Shown: positions 1-10,666, numbered from the stretch's first letter. The stretch is 64,000 nt of DNA from Cognatitamlana onchidii (GCF_004804355.1 NZ_SRWZ01000008.1:62001-126000); one strand, 5' to 3'. Notes: generated from the sequence alone by a model not told the origin. Program-made: numbers and translations.

Positions 1-140
1 AACACCATCTGTTTTATGCTAAAACTGAAATCAACGTTCATTTATTTACTATTTCTATTACAACTAAACCTAAATAACAGCATATTTAACACCAATAAAA
101 CTGCAATTACATATACAAACCCCATATCTATTACTTAAGC

Positions 141-3100
141 TTAATCTATAAACAACTCGTCAATGTAGGGTGCGCTCTCTCCTGTGGTTTCTAATTTGAT
201 ATTATTAGCTCCAGATTGCAGTACGATAATGGTGGGTACAAACTTCCATTCTTTTTCCCAACCACCTGTTGCTTTAAATTCTATATCTCTAACATGTTCG
301 TCGTTTACATAGAGTTTCATACGGTGTAGTTTACCCTCATTGTTATGCATGTATCTAAATCGAATACTGTAATCTCCTGGTTCTCCATCATTTTCTTGAT
401 ACCAAGTAATTGAGCCTTCACCACCTTTAAAATCTACAAAACCAGTACCTTTAAAACGACGTGCATCTCTACTCGGTTTTGCTGAACCCGTTAAGATACC
501 ATCTTCTGCAGAAATATTAACACCTCTACCAATCCAGATGTCGGCAGAATGCTCATCACCCCAAAACAACCCTTCAGTTTTACCAAATGTTTCTTCCATG
601 GTTAAAACGACCTCACCATCTTGCTTAACAATCGCTTTAACTGTTGTTCCGTCTGAAACTTCAAATGAAGACTTATAAGACAATCCATTTACTTCAGGGT
701 TATCGCCATTCGTGGTGTAAAAGATTTCTACATCTGATTTCTTTGAATTGCCTAAAATTGAAATAACTTCAGCGTCAATTGTAATTTTATTGGATAGAAA
801 TAATGCTTTATCACCTAAAATATATGCTGTTATAATCGACGCTTCTTTTGCATCTGGTTGCTCTCTTAAAAACAATCTTGTTTTCCCAAAAAACAAAGCT
901 CTAAAATCTGCTTTAGTTCTACTTGTTGGATCTATTGGATTTCCATTTTCCATAGACACTTTATTCACATCGCCTTGAATATTATAATAGATTTTATTTT
1001 CGCCGTAGGGATATAAATTGTTGTTTTCGTCTAAACTTTCAGATGTGATGATATAGCTAGCTTCAAAACTATCTTCTGCTTCTAATTTTTGTATACTTGT
1101 TTTTAATTTTGATGGCTGTTCGCTGGTGCGAAATGATGTTCTATTCACTTCTTTTCCGTTAATATAACCCACGGCTTCAATAGTTCCTTCCTGATAAGGC
1201 ACTAGCCACTCGCATTGCATTTCGTTCCAAATAGTTCCTGGTTTATCTTTTCCTAGAGATTTCCCGTTAAGAAATAGCTCCACCTCATCGGTATTGGAAT
1301 ATACCCAAACTGGAATTACCGTTCCTTTTTCCATTCTAGGGTGTGTCCAATGTGGTAGCATGTGAATCATGGGCTCTTCAGTCCACTGACTTCTATAAAA
1401 ATGATATAAATCCTTTTTAAAACCTGCTACATCAAGGGCACCACCCATAAATAAATTAAACGGTAACCCACCGTGCACTAAACCTGCTTCTCCGTAATAA
1501 TCGAAACCTGTCCAACGGAAATGTCCACTATGCCATGGTGTATCGCGCATGACCTCCCAATACTTTCTTGCTGAAACACGAACTGTTGCATTATCGTAAG
1601 ACGAATTAAAACGTTGTTTTCTATTTCTCCAATTCTTTGGGTTTAGACCTTCATAAAAGAAAATTTCTTTTTCGGTTAAATTAGGCAACTCATATGTGCC
1701 AGGCAATTCGTTATCGCGCCACCAAGTTTGGGTACGGTAATAACCTCTTGTTTGCCATGTGTGTGGGGCTTCGGTAGAAATAAAGGGCTTAGTTAATGTT
1801 TTACCCTCTATAAACGATTTTGTCTCAGAACCACCATTCACCCCTTCAATATCCATATCTTCTGGGTTTCCTGCGCCTGAGGTAAACAGTCGTGTTGGGT
1901 CTAAACTTTTACCGAACTTCACCATTTCTGGTGCCACATCACTATGTGTCTCATTCCCTAAACTCCAAACAAAAATACTCGGGTGGTTTCTATCTCTTGT
2001 TATCCATTCTTTTACATCACGCTGCCACCATTCGTCAAAGGCTTGTTTGCCATAATCTTCAGGTGCTTTTTTATGCCATCCATCAAAAATTTCATCCATT
2101 ACTAACAATCCAATTTCATCGCAGATATCGTAAAACATGGGTGGTGCAGGGTTGTGTGACGGACGAATAGCATTAATACCCATATCTTTTAAAGACTGAA
2201 GTTTCCAGCGTAACATAGGCTTTGTCCATGCTCCCCCTACCGGGCCTCCTTCCCAATGCTCGCAGGTACCTTTTAGCTTAACATTTTCTCCGTTTAGCCA
2301 AAAGCCAGTATCGGTTTTCCATTCAACAGTCTTAAAACCAAAATTGGTTTCTACCTCATCTATAATCATTTTACCATCTAAAATTTGAGTTACAGCTTTA
2401 TATAAAACAGGCGTATCTGGACTCCACAATTGCGGATTTTTAACTTCTAATTGATATGTTGGGTTTATAACCGATAGCTTTTCTCTTTTACGTGCTATTT
2501 CTTTTCCTTCTGGAGAAAGTAATTTCACCTCATAGTTTAGATTCTTAAAGCTACCATTAATTGCTGCATTAATATTTACAGTAGCACTATGCTTTTCTAT
2601 AGTTGGTGTTGTTATAAAAATAGAATTTGGCTTGAAGTGCACAGGATTTACCTCGACTAACTTTACCGCCGCATAAATTCCACAAGGATGATACCAACGC
2701 GCAGAAGGTTCTAAACTGTTATCTACCCTCACAGCAATAGTGTTCTCACCTTCCTTTAAATACTTTGAAATATCATATCTAAAACTAATGTAGCCATATG
2801 GACGCTTCCCGATGTAGTTGCCATTCACCCACACTTCACTATTCATATATATCCCGTCAAAATTAATGTATGTAATTTTTGAAAGACTTTCTTTTTTTAC
2901 ATCAAATTGCTTTCGGTACCAACCAATGCCGCCATCGTGGTAACCACCACCTTGACCTTGGTCTCCACCCTTTCTAACTCCCTTTTCAAAAGACCAATCG
3001 TGGGGAACGTTTAAAGTTTTCCATGAGGTATCATCTATGTTTTCTTTTGAAAATGACGGGTTATCTTCAAGAATAAAAGACCAACTATTATTAAAATTTG

Positions 3101-3173
3101 ATACTATCCGTTGCGCATGTGCAGTGTTTAAAAAAAAAGCACTTAAAAAAACGGCTATAAAGGCAATTCTCAT
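141..3173 (-). CDS. Secreted GH2 beta-galactosidase/beta-glucuronidase-like enzyme with C-terminal carbohydrate-binding module
   Basis: 1010 residues with a cleavable signal peptide ending in AHAQ (about residue 20). The order is GH2 sugar-binding domain (about 25-170), immunoglobulin-like domain, TIM barrel (about 275-600), a DUF4982-like segment, a chitobiase-type beta domain (about 800-840) and a C-terminal CBM6/35- or malectin-like beta-sandwich (about 880-1010). The acid/base is seen in WSLGNE (Glu408) and the probable nucleophile is Glu468 in ISTEAPHTW, followed by RGYY as in DUF4982-type GH2 enzymes. Family knowledge supports an exo-acting beta-glycosidase; the exact sugar (galactose, glucuronic acid, xylose) cannot be read from sequence. 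It stands alone as a transcript with a regulon motif and a good -7 box upstream, so it is inferred to act on oligosaccharides of the PUL polymer. The family is sure; the substrate is open. Confidence 0.9.
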   Translation of the reverse strand: MRIAFIAVFLSAFFLNTAHAQRIVSNFNNSWSFILEDNPSFSKENIDDTSWKTLNVPHDWSFEKGVRKGGDQGQGGGYHDGGIGWYRKQFDVKKESLSKITYINFDGIYMNSEVWVNGNYIGKRPYGYISFRYDISKYLKEGENTIAVRVDNSLEPSARWYHPCGIYAAVKLVEVNPVHFKPNSIFITTPTIEKHSATVNINAAINGSFKNLNYEVKLLSPEGKEIARKREKLSVINPTYQLEVKNPQLWSPDTPVLYKAVTQILDGKMIIDEVETNFGFKTVEWKTDTGFWLNGENVKLKGTCEHWEGGPVGGAWTKPMLRWKLQSLKDMGINAIRPSHNPAPPMFYDICDEIGLLVMDEIFDGWHKKAPEDYGKQAFDEWWQRDVKEWITRDRNHPSIFVWSLGNETHSDVAPEMVKFGKSLDPTRLFTSGAGNPEDMDIEGVNGGSETKSFIEGKTLTKPFISTEAPHTWQTRGYYRTQTWWRDNELPGTYELPNLTEKEIFFYEGLNPKNWRNRKQRFNSSYDNATVRVSARKYWEVMRDTPWHSGHFRWTGFDYYGEAGLVHGGLPFNLFMGGALDVAGFKKDLYHFYRSQWTEEPMIHMLPHWTHPRMEKGTVIPVWVYSNTDEVELFLNGKSLGKDKPGTIWNEMQCEWLVPYQEGTIEAVGYINGKEVNRTSFRTSEQPSKLKTSIQKLEAEDSFEASYIITSESLDENNNLYPYGENKIYYNIQGDVNKVSMENGNPIDPTSRTKADFRALFFGKTRLFLREQPDAKEASIITAYILGDKALFLSNKITIDAEVISILGNSKKSDVEIFYTTNGDNPEVNGLSYKSSFEVSDGTTVKAIVKQDGEVVLTMEETFGKTEGLFWGDEHSADIWIGRGVNISAEDGILTGSAKPSRDARRFKGTGFVDFKGGEGSITWYQENDGEPGDYSIRFRYMHNNEGKLHRMKLYVNDEHVRDIEFKATGGWEKEWKFVPTIIVLQSGANNIKLETTGESAPYIDELFID

Positions 3174-3528
3174 ACTTAATTAATTTTGAACTATATCCCA
3201 ACAAATCTAGCCTTTCTGACTTTAAAAATAATCCTGTAGTGTCATGCATTTTAGACAGTTTAATCATAATATTCTAAAGATGGGTGTTTTTAGGTAAGGC
3301 AAAAAAAATGAGCTAGAAGACTACTTATAATTTAAAGCGTTACAAGTAAGTGCCCTCAATTGAACCTTGAAACGAAAAACACCTAACGATACAGACAACA
3401 TAAACCGCTTAAACTAACCTTAGTCACCCAATAGAATTCATCAAGAGATAACCAGTTTCGGCACGACTCAATGTTTCTATCTGAGGCAAAAATCACAATC
3501 AATTTAATTAATAAAGGTTATAAGCTAC
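3174..3528. other. Intergenic region between GH2 and the HTCS gene
   Basis: 355 bp without a gene. It holds the GH2 promoter near its left end (3202-3247). The rest (3250-3528) is the downstream flank of the leftward HTCS gene, and I see no gene, strong hairpin or repeat in it. Confidence 0.6.
3202..3247 (-). promoter_or_regulatory. PUL regulon motif plus -7 promoter element for the GH2 gene at 141-3173
   Basis: Read on the minus strand, a perfect Bacteroidota -7 element TAGATTTG (3209-3202) lies 29 nt before the start codon. The 15-bp motif, written in plus-strand orientation as CCTGTAGTGTCATGC, is at 3233-3247, 23 nt upstream of the -7. The same arrangement recurs at eleven other PUL promoters. 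No clear -33 TTTG is seen, which suits an activator-dependent promoter. Confidence 0.75.
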
Positions 3529-6500
3529 CTATGAATGCTCCTGCCTGAATTTTTTTGAAAACTCAGATGGCGTTATCCCGTATTTTTTTTGAAAAATCTG
3601 ACTAAAGTATTTAGGTCTTTTAAAACCAACTTCAAAAGAAATTTCCGAGACACTTAGTTTATTTAACTCTAGCATTCTAGCGGCATGGTTTAACCTTACT
3701 TCTTGAATAAAATCGTTCGGCGTAGAATTTGTCCATGCCTTTATTTTTGTAAAAAGCATAGATCGACTCACCCCTAATTCTTCCGAAAAATGAGCAATAT
3801 TAAACCCTTGATTAGAGACATTATCTTGAACTATTTTAAGAGCCTTCTTTAACAATTGCTCATCAAGAGAAGTTAAAGACAAATTTATGGCTGATAAACT
3901 CTCACTTGATGAAAATTTTTCCTTTAACCGCTTTTTTGACTCTAACAAATTATGAATTCTCAGATTAAATTCCTTCAAATTAAACGGTTTGCTAATGTAA
4001 TCATCTGCACCACTTTCTAATCCTTCAAATTTATAAACCAAGGAAGATCTGGAGGTTAAAAGTATAACAGGTATATGACTCGTTGCCAAGGTTGTTTTAA
4101 TTTTCGAGCACAATTCCGTTCCAACCATTTCTGGCATAATTACATCACTAATTATTAAATCTGGTAAATGCTTAATGGCTTTATCTAATGCTACTTTGCC
4201 ATTTTCGGCTTGTAAAACATTATAATTTTGTTTTAGTATCTCTTTTATAAATGACCTGAGCACGGCATTATCTTCAACAACAAGAATGGTATACTCTTTA
4301 TTTTCTGTAAGTAAATCTTCAGGAATACTTGTTAGTTGTATGTCCTTTACATCAATCTGTGCTGCGTATTGAGAGACATCATCACTCATTTTAAAAGTAT
4401 CTAATACTTCATCCTCAGACAAATGGGCCCTACCCAATTTTAATTTTACAGTAAAAATTGAGCCTTTGGGTTCAAAATTATTTGCAGATATTTCTCCGTG
4501 ATGCAGTTTTACAATATTGCTTGCTATAGACAAACCAATTCCTGTTCCTTTTTTATACACCTCCTCTATCTCATTCGTTGCAGGTATTTCAAAAAAGCGA
4601 TCAAAAATCTTATCTAAATATTCCTCAGGAATACCCTCCCCTGAATCTCTAACCTCAACAAAAAGGTGCTCCTCTTTTTTGTAAATATTGATACTAATAT
4701 CCCCGCCTTCAGTAGTATATTTAAAAGCATTTGAAATCAAATTATAGAATACCCGCTCTAACTTGTACCTATCGTAATACACAAGAATTTCATCGTCATT
4801 ACAATGAAATTCATAATTGTAATTTCCGTTTTTAGCGTGTTCGGAAAAAGACAAATATATTTCCTTTAGAAACTTAACAATATTCCCCTCTGCTGCCGAC
4901 AGTTTTAACTGGTTACTTTCTAGTTTCCTAAAATCCATCAACCTATTTATAAGCCTTAATAACCTATTTGCGCTGCTTTCGATGACTTTAAGTTTTTTGT
5001 ACGTGGCATTAGAACCAGAGTAGTTCTCCAATATATTTTGAAGTGGTCCCAATATTAAAGTTAGCGGTGTTCTAAACTCATGAGAAATATTGGTGAAAAA
5101 TTGTAGTTTAGATGTGTTTAAATCTTCAATTCTTTTGTTTTCTAAATACTCTAATTCTAACTTGTTTTTTAATCTTGCTTTAGACTGTAACATCCAAGTA
5201 ATACCATAAAAGAGTCCAAAAAGCAAAAGAAAATAAATAGCATAAGCCCACCATGTTTTCCAAGGTGCAGGATGTATTATAACTTTTACATTAGTTGCTC
5301 TATTATTCCAAACATCATCATGATTTGCAGCTTTTACCTGAAAAGTATAAGTACCAGCAGTTTGGAGCGTAAAGAAAGCTTCTGTCTGTTTTGTATACAT
5401 CCAAGAATCGTCTAGCCCTTTTAATCGATAAGCATATTTATTTCCATTAGGATTAATGTAATTTGGTAGAGCATAGCTTATAGAAAAATTAGAATTGTTG
5501 TAATCTAATTCCAGTAAATCAGTATAATTCAAGCTTTTGGTTAAGACTTTATTTTCGTCACCAATATTTACAGTTTCATTTTTAATTTTTAATTTAGACA
5601 AAACTACCTTTGGTACCTCAGTAATTTTGATGATGTTCTTAGGATTAAAAACAGTAACGCCATAAGAATCTCCAAAATAAAGATTATCATTTACCTTTAA
5701 ACTCGCGTTTTCTCGAAAACTTTTAATTAATTTACTAGTCTGATTATAAGTGAAGCTTTTTCCTGTAACAGAATTAAATTTTACAATACCTGTATCTGTA
5801 CTTATCCATAAAACACCTTTTTCACCCTCTAAAATAGAATTAACTGTTGAAAATCTATCTTTATAAGGAATCTTTGCCCTCTCGAACTTTTCTCCATTAA
5901 ACTTATAAAGCCCCATGGTTAATGTACCCGCCCAAACAACGTTATTAGAATCTTTAAAAACACTAGTAACATTATTAACTACTAAAGGATTGTTTTTAAA
6001 ATAATTTTTTACATTAAAATTACCCGCTTTGTTAACCTCAATTAAAGATACACCTCCCATTCCTCCAACAACTAAATTGTCATCATCATCTACAACAATA
6101 GTTTTCACAATGTTTGTTGCAATTTTTGGTCGGTTATACGTAGAAGAAAGCTTAGTTTTTAAGTTGTACTTAACAAGTCCTTTACCAAAAGTGCCGATAT
6201 ACAAATTTTGCTTAGAATCTTTTTTTATTTCGTTAATAATTGTATTCTTTAAATAAGCATTTAATTCTTTAGAAAAATAGTTATCCAAGGCTTTTTTAGC
6301 CTTTATATCAAATACAATTAAGCCTTTATTGGTAGTTCCAATAAAAAGCAAATTAGGAACGCAGAAAAACATTGATTTTATTGTATGACCTATATTATTC
6401 TCTAAGGTCTTTATTTTATAAACTTCAGAAATATTACCTTGTTTATCTATTATGTTTACAATACCACCTTCAGTTGCAAAATACACCTTGCCATCTTCAT

Positions 6501-7566
6501 CTGCTACAATACTATTGGTAATGTGGTTGTTAGAATTATTATTTTTAATATGAAAGAAGTTTTGATAAGATTTATGCCACGTTATAACACCTGCATTTTG
6601 TGTACTTAACCAAAAAAACCCATTTTTACCTTTATAAATACTTCTTATATTATTTTGAAAACTATAATTATCTTGCTTTGTACTAGCTTGGTTGGTGTTT
6701 GAAACAATGTAAAGACCATTTGTACATGCCATCCATAAATTTTCATCTTCATCAATTTCCAAATCCCTTATGTCCAAGTTTTCTGGCAATTTATATTCCT
6801 TAGGACGATAAAACTCTTCTGTTTTAATATTAAAGTTTAAGTAACCTCTATATCTAGTTGCAACACCTAATATATTAGGTGCAATTTCTATAATACTGTT
6901 TACATAAATTTCATTGTTTTGATTATCAACATTATATTTCTTGACTTTAAACTTATTGTTCTTGTCTAATACAACTTTTATTATTCCGGCATTTGTGGAC
7001 AACCAAATATTTTGATTTTTATCTATATAAATATCATGTATACGCCTTAATCCTTCATCTTTGCTTCCATATAGAAATCGTATAAATCGTTGTTTCTTTT
7101 TTTCATAAATAGAAATACCATCTGCTGTACCAAACCAAATGTTACCTCCACGCATTTCTTTACTACAAAAAATCAAGCTATGCGTTAAAGAATGCTTATT
7201 TTTCTTTTGCCTATAGTACCTTTTAAATTTATTAGTTTTCGGGTCATAGCGGTTTAAACCATTATAAGTCCCCGCCCAAACGTATCCATCTCTATCAACT
7301 AAAACATTAGAAACTTCACTAGTACTTATACTATGTTTATCTTTTGGTACATTTCTATATACTGTAAACTCTTGTCCGTTGTATTTGTTTAAGCCATTGC
7401 TAGTTGCAAACCAAAGCTGTCCGAACTTGTCTTGTGCTATTGATGAAACATTATTGTTAGATAGACCGTCAGATATATTAATATATCTAAAATTATAATT
7501 ATCAAACTGGGCAAACAACAAGTTTATGTTGACAATCAAGAATAAAACCAGTAACCTTAAATTCAT
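3529..7566 (-). CDS. Hybrid two-component system regulator (HTCS), AraC-type output
   Basis: 1345 residues and one polypeptide carrying a whole signalling chain. A signal peptide (ending LLFAQ) is followed by a periplasmic double beta-propeller of Reg_prop repeats (about 25-690) with recurring motifs such as LWFATSNGLNKYNG, a Y_Y_Y domain (about 700-775), one membrane helix (WWAYAIYFLLLFGLFYGI), a HisKA domain with phospho-acceptor His829 (NISHEFRTPL), an HATPase domain (GTGIGLSI), a receiver domain with Asp1141 (ISDVIMPEM) and a C-terminal AraC HTH pair. HTCS proteins are known in Bacteroidota to bind PUL oligosaccharides in the periplasm and activate SusC/D and enzyme genes. It is the best candidate reader of the motif found before twelve PUL transcripts. 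No such motif is seen before its own gene, so its expression is probably not autoregulated this way. Confidence 0.96.
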   Translation of the reverse strand: MNLRLLVLFLIVNINLLFAQFDNYNFRYINISDGLSNNNVSSIAQDKFGQLWFATSNGLNKYNGQEFTVYRNVPKDKHSISTSEVSNVLVDRDGYVWAGTYNGLNRYDPKTNKFKRYYRQKKNKHSLTHSLIFCSKEMRGGNIWFGTADGISIYEKKKQRFIRFLYGSKDEGLRRIHDIYIDKNQNIWLSTNAGIIKVVLDKNNKFKVKKYNVDNQNNEIYVNSIIEIAPNILGVATRYRGYLNFNIKTEEFYRPKEYKLPENLDIRDLEIDEDENLWMACTNGLYIVSNTNQASTKQDNYSFQNNIRSIYKGKNGFFWLSTQNAGVITWHKSYQNFFHIKNNNSNNHITNSIVADEDGKVYFATEGGIVNIIDKQGNISEVYKIKTLENNIGHTIKSMFFCVPNLLFIGTTNKGLIVFDIKAKKALDNYFSKELNAYLKNTIINEIKKDSKQNLYIGTFGKGLVKYNLKTKLSSTYNRPKIATNIVKTIVVDDDDNLVVGGMGGVSLIEVNKAGNFNVKNYFKNNPLVVNNVTSVFKDSNNVVWAGTLTMGLYKFNGEKFERAKIPYKDRFSTVNSILEGEKGVLWISTDTGIVKFNSVTGKSFTYNQTSKLIKSFRENASLKVNDNLYFGDSYGVTVFNPKNIIKITEVPKVVLSKLKIKNETVNIGDENKVLTKSLNYTDLLELDYNNSNFSISYALPNYINPNGNKYAYRLKGLDDSWMYTKQTEAFFTLQTAGTYTFQVKAANHDDVWNNRATNVKVIIHPAPWKTWWAYAIYFLLLFGLFYGITWMLQSKARLKNKLELEYLENKRIEDLNTSKLQFFTNISHEFRTPLTLILGPLQNILENYSGSNATYKKLKVIESSANRLLRLINRLMDFRKLESNQLKLSAAEGNIVKFLKEIYLSFSEHAKNGNYNYEFHCNDDEILVYYDRYKLERVFYNLISNAFKYTTEGGDISINIYKKEEHLFVEVRDSGEGIPEEYLDKIFDRFFEIPATNEIEEVYKKGTGIGLSIASNIVKLHHGEISANNFEPKGSIFTVKLKLGRAHLSEDEVLDTFKMSDDVSQYAAQIDVKDIQLTSIPEDLLTENKEYTILVVEDNAVLRSFIKEILKQNYNVLQAENGKVALDKAIKHLPDLIISDVIMPEMVGTELCSKIKTTLATSHIPVILLTSRSSLVYKFEGLESGADDYISKPFNLKEFNLRIHNLLESKKRLKEKFSSSESLSAINLSLTSLDEQLLKKALKIVQDNVSNQGFNIAHFSEELGVSRSMLFTKIKAWTNSTPNDFIQEVRLNHAARMLELNKLSVSEISFEVGFKRPKYFSQIFQKKYGITPSEFSKKFRQEHS

Positions 7567-7710
7567 TAAACTTTATTAAAGTATTGATGCTAAATTAACC
7601 AAAGAAGTTTATTTTTTTTAACATACAGCCAAGAATTCCAAAGCTAAAAAATTGTTGAGTTCTATAATACCTGTTTTTTTAAAATTAGTGTTTTAGCTTT
7701 CTTTTTAAAT

Positions 7711-7743
7711 AAAAAAGGAAGCCCATTTTGTACACAGACTCCC
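7711..7743 (-). terminator. Probable intrinsic terminator of the GntR gene
   Basis: On the minus strand GGGAGTCT (7743-7736) can pair along its whole length, with three G-U wobbles, with GGGCTTCC (7724-7717), followed directly by a run of T (7716-7711). It lies 30 bp after the GntR stop codon. Confidence 0.55.
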
Positions 7744-7772
7744 TACTTTTTTTACTACAAACTATGCTCAGG

Positions 7773-8813
7773 TTAAATTGAACCTCTATCTAAAAAATAA
7801 AATGGCACTTTTGCCTTTTCCTTGATATTTTCTGTAATCATTTTTGCTGCTTGTTTTCCCATGGCATTAAAATCACTTGAGATAACCGTTATACCAAGTA
7901 CTTGTTTTAATGGTGTATCATTATAGGAAATAACCCCTACATCTTTGCCCAATTCATATTCACTTTCCTTAATATGGTTCATAACTCTAACTAAATCATC
8001 ATCTTCAATAGTGATATAAAGGTTTTTACTTTCTAAGTTGAATTGACTTGGAATCTCTTCAATTATTTCAAAATTAAAAGCATGAAAAGAGCAGTACTTC
8101 CTGAAACCATCCAATATTTTTCTTGGATATGGATAAAATGATGTTTCAGGATACACAAGCGTTAACTTATCATACTTCTTTATTTTTTCGGTTCCACTAT
8201 GTAAAGCGGCAAAAATATCATTTTCAAAATCTTGACAAACTTCAACACAATCACCTTTAATTTCATGATCGCCATTATCTAAAAGCACTAAGTTTTCCTT
8301 AGGTATGTCATTTATAACCTCACGCACTTTTTGAGTAAAACTGGTATGGGATAAACTCTCTGTCCGGAAATGCGGCATGATAACAAAGTAACTATAATCT
8401 GATTTGTATTTTGCCATTAGTTCTAAAAACAAGGTTTCATCGCAATGATAGCTATGAAGATCAACGTGACACCCTTCTCCCATTTCTTTCAAAAAAGAAT
8501 TGTAAACCTTCATTTTATAAGGACTTAATTTGTTTACCAGAAATAAGATATTGAGCTTTGATATGAGTTGATTTTTTGCAATATAAGTTCCCTTACCATG
8601 CACAGAAACAATAACATTACGTTTTTTTAAAACCCTATAAGCCCTTTCAACAGTGTCTCTCGACAAATAAAATTCTTGACTCAGCTTATTTATTGAAGGT
8701 ACCTTATCACCAATTTTCGCGTTACCGTTAGAAATATTATAAACAATAGAATCTATAATTTGCAAGTACTTTGGCACCATAGATTCAGCATCCAGTTTTA
8801 TAAGGTCTATCAT
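7773..8813 (-). CDS. GntR-family transcriptional regulator with a LacI/periplasmic-binding-like sensor domain
   Basis: 346 residues from the preferred ATG at 8813. An upstream in-frame ATG at 8840 would add nine residues; the shorter start places the usual GntR opening (VPKYLQIIDSI) near the N-terminus. The winged helix-turn-helix covers about residues 10-75, with the recognition region LSRDTVERAYRVLKKR and wing GKGTYIA. The remainder resembles a sugar-binding LacI/PBP1 fold (ILFLVNKL, then VISYNDTPLKQVLGITVISSD near the end). In Bacteroidota such GntR proteins are cytoplasmic regulators of sugar catabolism. Its place beside the HTCS suggests a second control layer, perhaps sensing a monosaccharide or phosphosugar from the imported glycan. 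It is transcribed alone and has its own likely terminator. The ligand is unknown. Confidence 0.88.
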   Translation of the reverse strand: MIDLIKLDAESMVPKYLQIIDSIVYNISNGNAKIGDKVPSINKLSQEFYLSRDTVERAYRVLKKRNVIVSVHGKGTYIAKNQLISKLNILFLVNKLSPYKMKVYNSFLKEMGEGCHVDLHSYHCDETLFLELMAKYKSDYSYFVIMPHFRTESLSHTSFTQKVREVINDIPKENLVLLDNGDHEIKGDCVEVCQDFENDIFAALHSGTEKIKKYDKLTLVYPETSFYPYPRKILDGFRKYCSFHAFNFEIIEEIPSQFNLESKNLYITIEDDDLVRVMNHIKESEYELGKDVGVISYNDTPLKQVLGITVISSDFNAMGKQAAKMITENIKEKAKVPFYFLDRGSI

Positions 8814-8935
8814 AATTATCTTTTTTTCAAAATTATGCAACCAGATAAAACCAATAATCTTAAATAGGGTAACTAAAAGTTTTTTAACATAAATTAAGCC
8901 TTGTTTAAACGCTTGTTAAGCTTGCGTTAATAAGT

Positions 8936-10399
8936 CTATTTTTTTCTAGGTATGTCATTCTGAGGAAACGGTTTATCTCTAGGAAACTGTTCTTCTAGAA
9001 GGCCTTTCATTCTTATTTCTGTCTCTGAATACTGGCTTTTACCTGACAAATTTACAAACGACAATAAACTATTTTTATGTTCATACAGTTCTACTCCCAA
9101 AACCTCATTGGTGTTTGAGTTCCTCCATTCGGTATATCGCCATTGGCCATCGGTAGCTGTACAACCCATAATTTTTGTTCCTCTTCCATAAACGCTCGTA
9201 GCGACATCATCCCATTTTTTATGTGGATTATCAATTACAGACAGTATGCTTTTTCCATCGGACGCAGGTCCTTCTAATTGACATAGTTCTACCAGTGTTG
9301 GAAACAAATCCACATTTTCAACTAAGGCATCCGATGTTTGTCCCGAAACCCGATTTTTATAAACAGTTTCTCTACTAATTATTAATGGCACTCTTACATC
9401 AATTTCAACATTAGAATGCTTACACCAAGCACCATATTCACCAATTTTATAACCGTGGTCACTCATAAAAATAACAACCGTGTTTTTTCTTAAATCCAAG
9501 TCTTCTAACGCCTTCATCACCTTACCAACTTGAGCATCAACATAACTTACCGACGCATGATAACCATGAATTAAAGTCCTTGTTAAATCATCATTTAAAT
9601 CGCCCTCTTTAGGAATATTATAATACCCTTTAAGCTCACCCCATTTACTTAAAGCTAAGCTATACATACCCTCTGGTTTTTTTCTGGAAGGCACTTCAAA
9701 ACTATTTCGATCATATAGATCCCAATACTTTTTTGGAGCATTAAAAGGTAAATGCGGTTTACTTAATCCTATAAAAATCATAAACTTATCATTCTTTACC
9801 TCATGTAATGTTTTAATAGCGTATTTAGCCGCACGTCCATCTTTATACCCTTCATCTTCTACATCGGCATCTTCATAAGCAGGACCTTTAAGTGGCTTCA
9901 CGCCTTCATCCGCCAAACGCTTCAATAGCGCTTTATTTTCGGGTTTATTATACGTATTCTTCTCTTTTTCAAAATAGGTAGTCCAATACGCTTTATCATC
10001 TGTGCTATGATGATAAACTTTGCCTATACTTACAGTTTTGTATCCATTTTCCTTAAAGAGCTGTGGCATGGAAACAACATCTTTATGTACGCTCCTTAAA
10101 GGTGTGAATATGCTATAAATTCCTAAAGTTTCTGGGCGCAACCCTGTTAAAGTACTCATTCTGGAAGGCGCGCATATTGCCTGTTGGACATAAGCTTTAT
10201 TAAACAACACACCCTCTGTTGCTAGTTTATCAATATTGGGGGTTTTTGCTGTCTTACTTCCATAACACCCTAATTCCGCTCGTAAATCATCAATATAAAA
10301 TACAAGAACATTAGGTTGTATATCTGAATCACTTTGCTGCCCCGAAGCCGTAAAAAAACTACATAATAAGACTACAAAAAATAAAATATTACGCTTCAT
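8936..10399 (-). CDS. Secreted formylglycine-dependent sulfatase (S1 family, iduronate-2-sulfatase-like)
   Basis: 487 residues with a signal peptide ending SFFTASGQ. The sulfatase signature is Cys76-Ala-Pro-Ser-Arg80 followed by MSTLTG; Cys76 would be converted to formylglycine. The metal site begins with FYIDDLR and [13 protein letters not shown] is the downstream metal/active-site segment. The overall pattern ([31 protein letters not shown]) is that of iduronate-2-sulfatase-like proteins, often placed in subfamily S1_7. Ulvan carries sulfate mainly on rhamnose and contains iduronic acid, so removal of sulfate from ulvan oligosaccharides is a reasonable inference, but regiospecificity cannot be read here. 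It is a single-gene transcript divergent from the GH2 gene at 10667, and both flanking promoters carry the regulon motif. Confidence 0.93.
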   Translation of the reverse strand: MKRNILFFVVLLCSFFTASGQQSDSDIQPNVLVFYIDDLRAELGCYGSKTAKTPNIDKLATEGVLFNKAYVQQAICAPSRMSTLTGLRPETLGIYSIFTPLRSVHKDVVSMPQLFKENGYKTVSIGKVYHHSTDDKAYWTTYFEKEKNTYNKPENKALLKRLADEGVKPLKGPAYEDADVEDEGYKDGRAAKYAIKTLHEVKNDKFMIFIGLSKPHLPFNAPKKYWDLYDRNSFEVPSRKKPEGMYSLALSKWGELKGYYNIPKEGDLNDDLTRTLIHGYHASVSYVDAQVGKVMKALEDLDLRKNTVVIFMSDHGYKIGEYGAWCKHSNVEIDVRVPLIISRETVYKNRVSGQTSDALVENVDLFPTLVELCQLEGPASDGKSILSVIDNPHKKWDDVATSVYGRGTKIMGCTATDGQWRYTEWRNSNTNEVLGVELYEHKNSLLSFVNLSGKSQYSETEIRMKGLLEEQFPRDKPFPQNDIPRKK

Positions 10400-10422
10400 T
10401 TAAACTTGTTATAATTAGAGTA

Positions 10423-10468
10423 TAAAATTATTACATAGTTAAACAAAATGCATCCTGTACTGTATTGA
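10423..10468 (-). promoter_or_regulatory. PUL regulon motif plus -7 element for the sulfatase at 8936-10399
   Basis: Motif CCTGTACTGTATTGA at 10454-10468 and -7 element TAATTTTA (minus strand, 10430-10423), separated by 23 nt. The start codon lies 23 nt beyond the -7. Confidence 0.72.
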
Positions 10469-10597
10469 AATTTAATTCAAAACCTGCTGGATGAAAAAAA
10501 CCATCCTTTCCATATTGACAACTTCATCTCGGAAAAGAAAATAGTCTATAAAAAATTACAACATCGACTTCAAAAAAAACCGCAATATCGCATTAAT

Positions 10598-10643
10598 TCA
10601 ACACAGTACAGGACAGATATTACTCCCACAATACGTAGACTTG
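10598..10643 (+). promoter_or_regulatory. PUL regulon motif plus -7 element for the GH2 gene at 10667
   Basis: The motif lies on the minus strand (CCTGTACTGTGTTGA, 10612-10598), so its orientation relative to the gene is the same as at the other sites. The -7 element TAGACTTG at 10636-10643 follows after 23 nt, and the ATG is 23 nt further. Twelve of the 15 bases match at all positions shared with the divergent sulfatase site except one (14/15 identical). Confidence 0.75.
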
Positions 10644-10666
10644 CGTTTAAATTTCGTCTGTTTTAT

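Noticed and set aside
1759-2170. Open frames of 90-100 codons on the plus strand inside the GH2 gene
   Set aside because: They lie opposite a conserved catalytic region, have no recognisable domain or start context, and are shadows of the coding strand.
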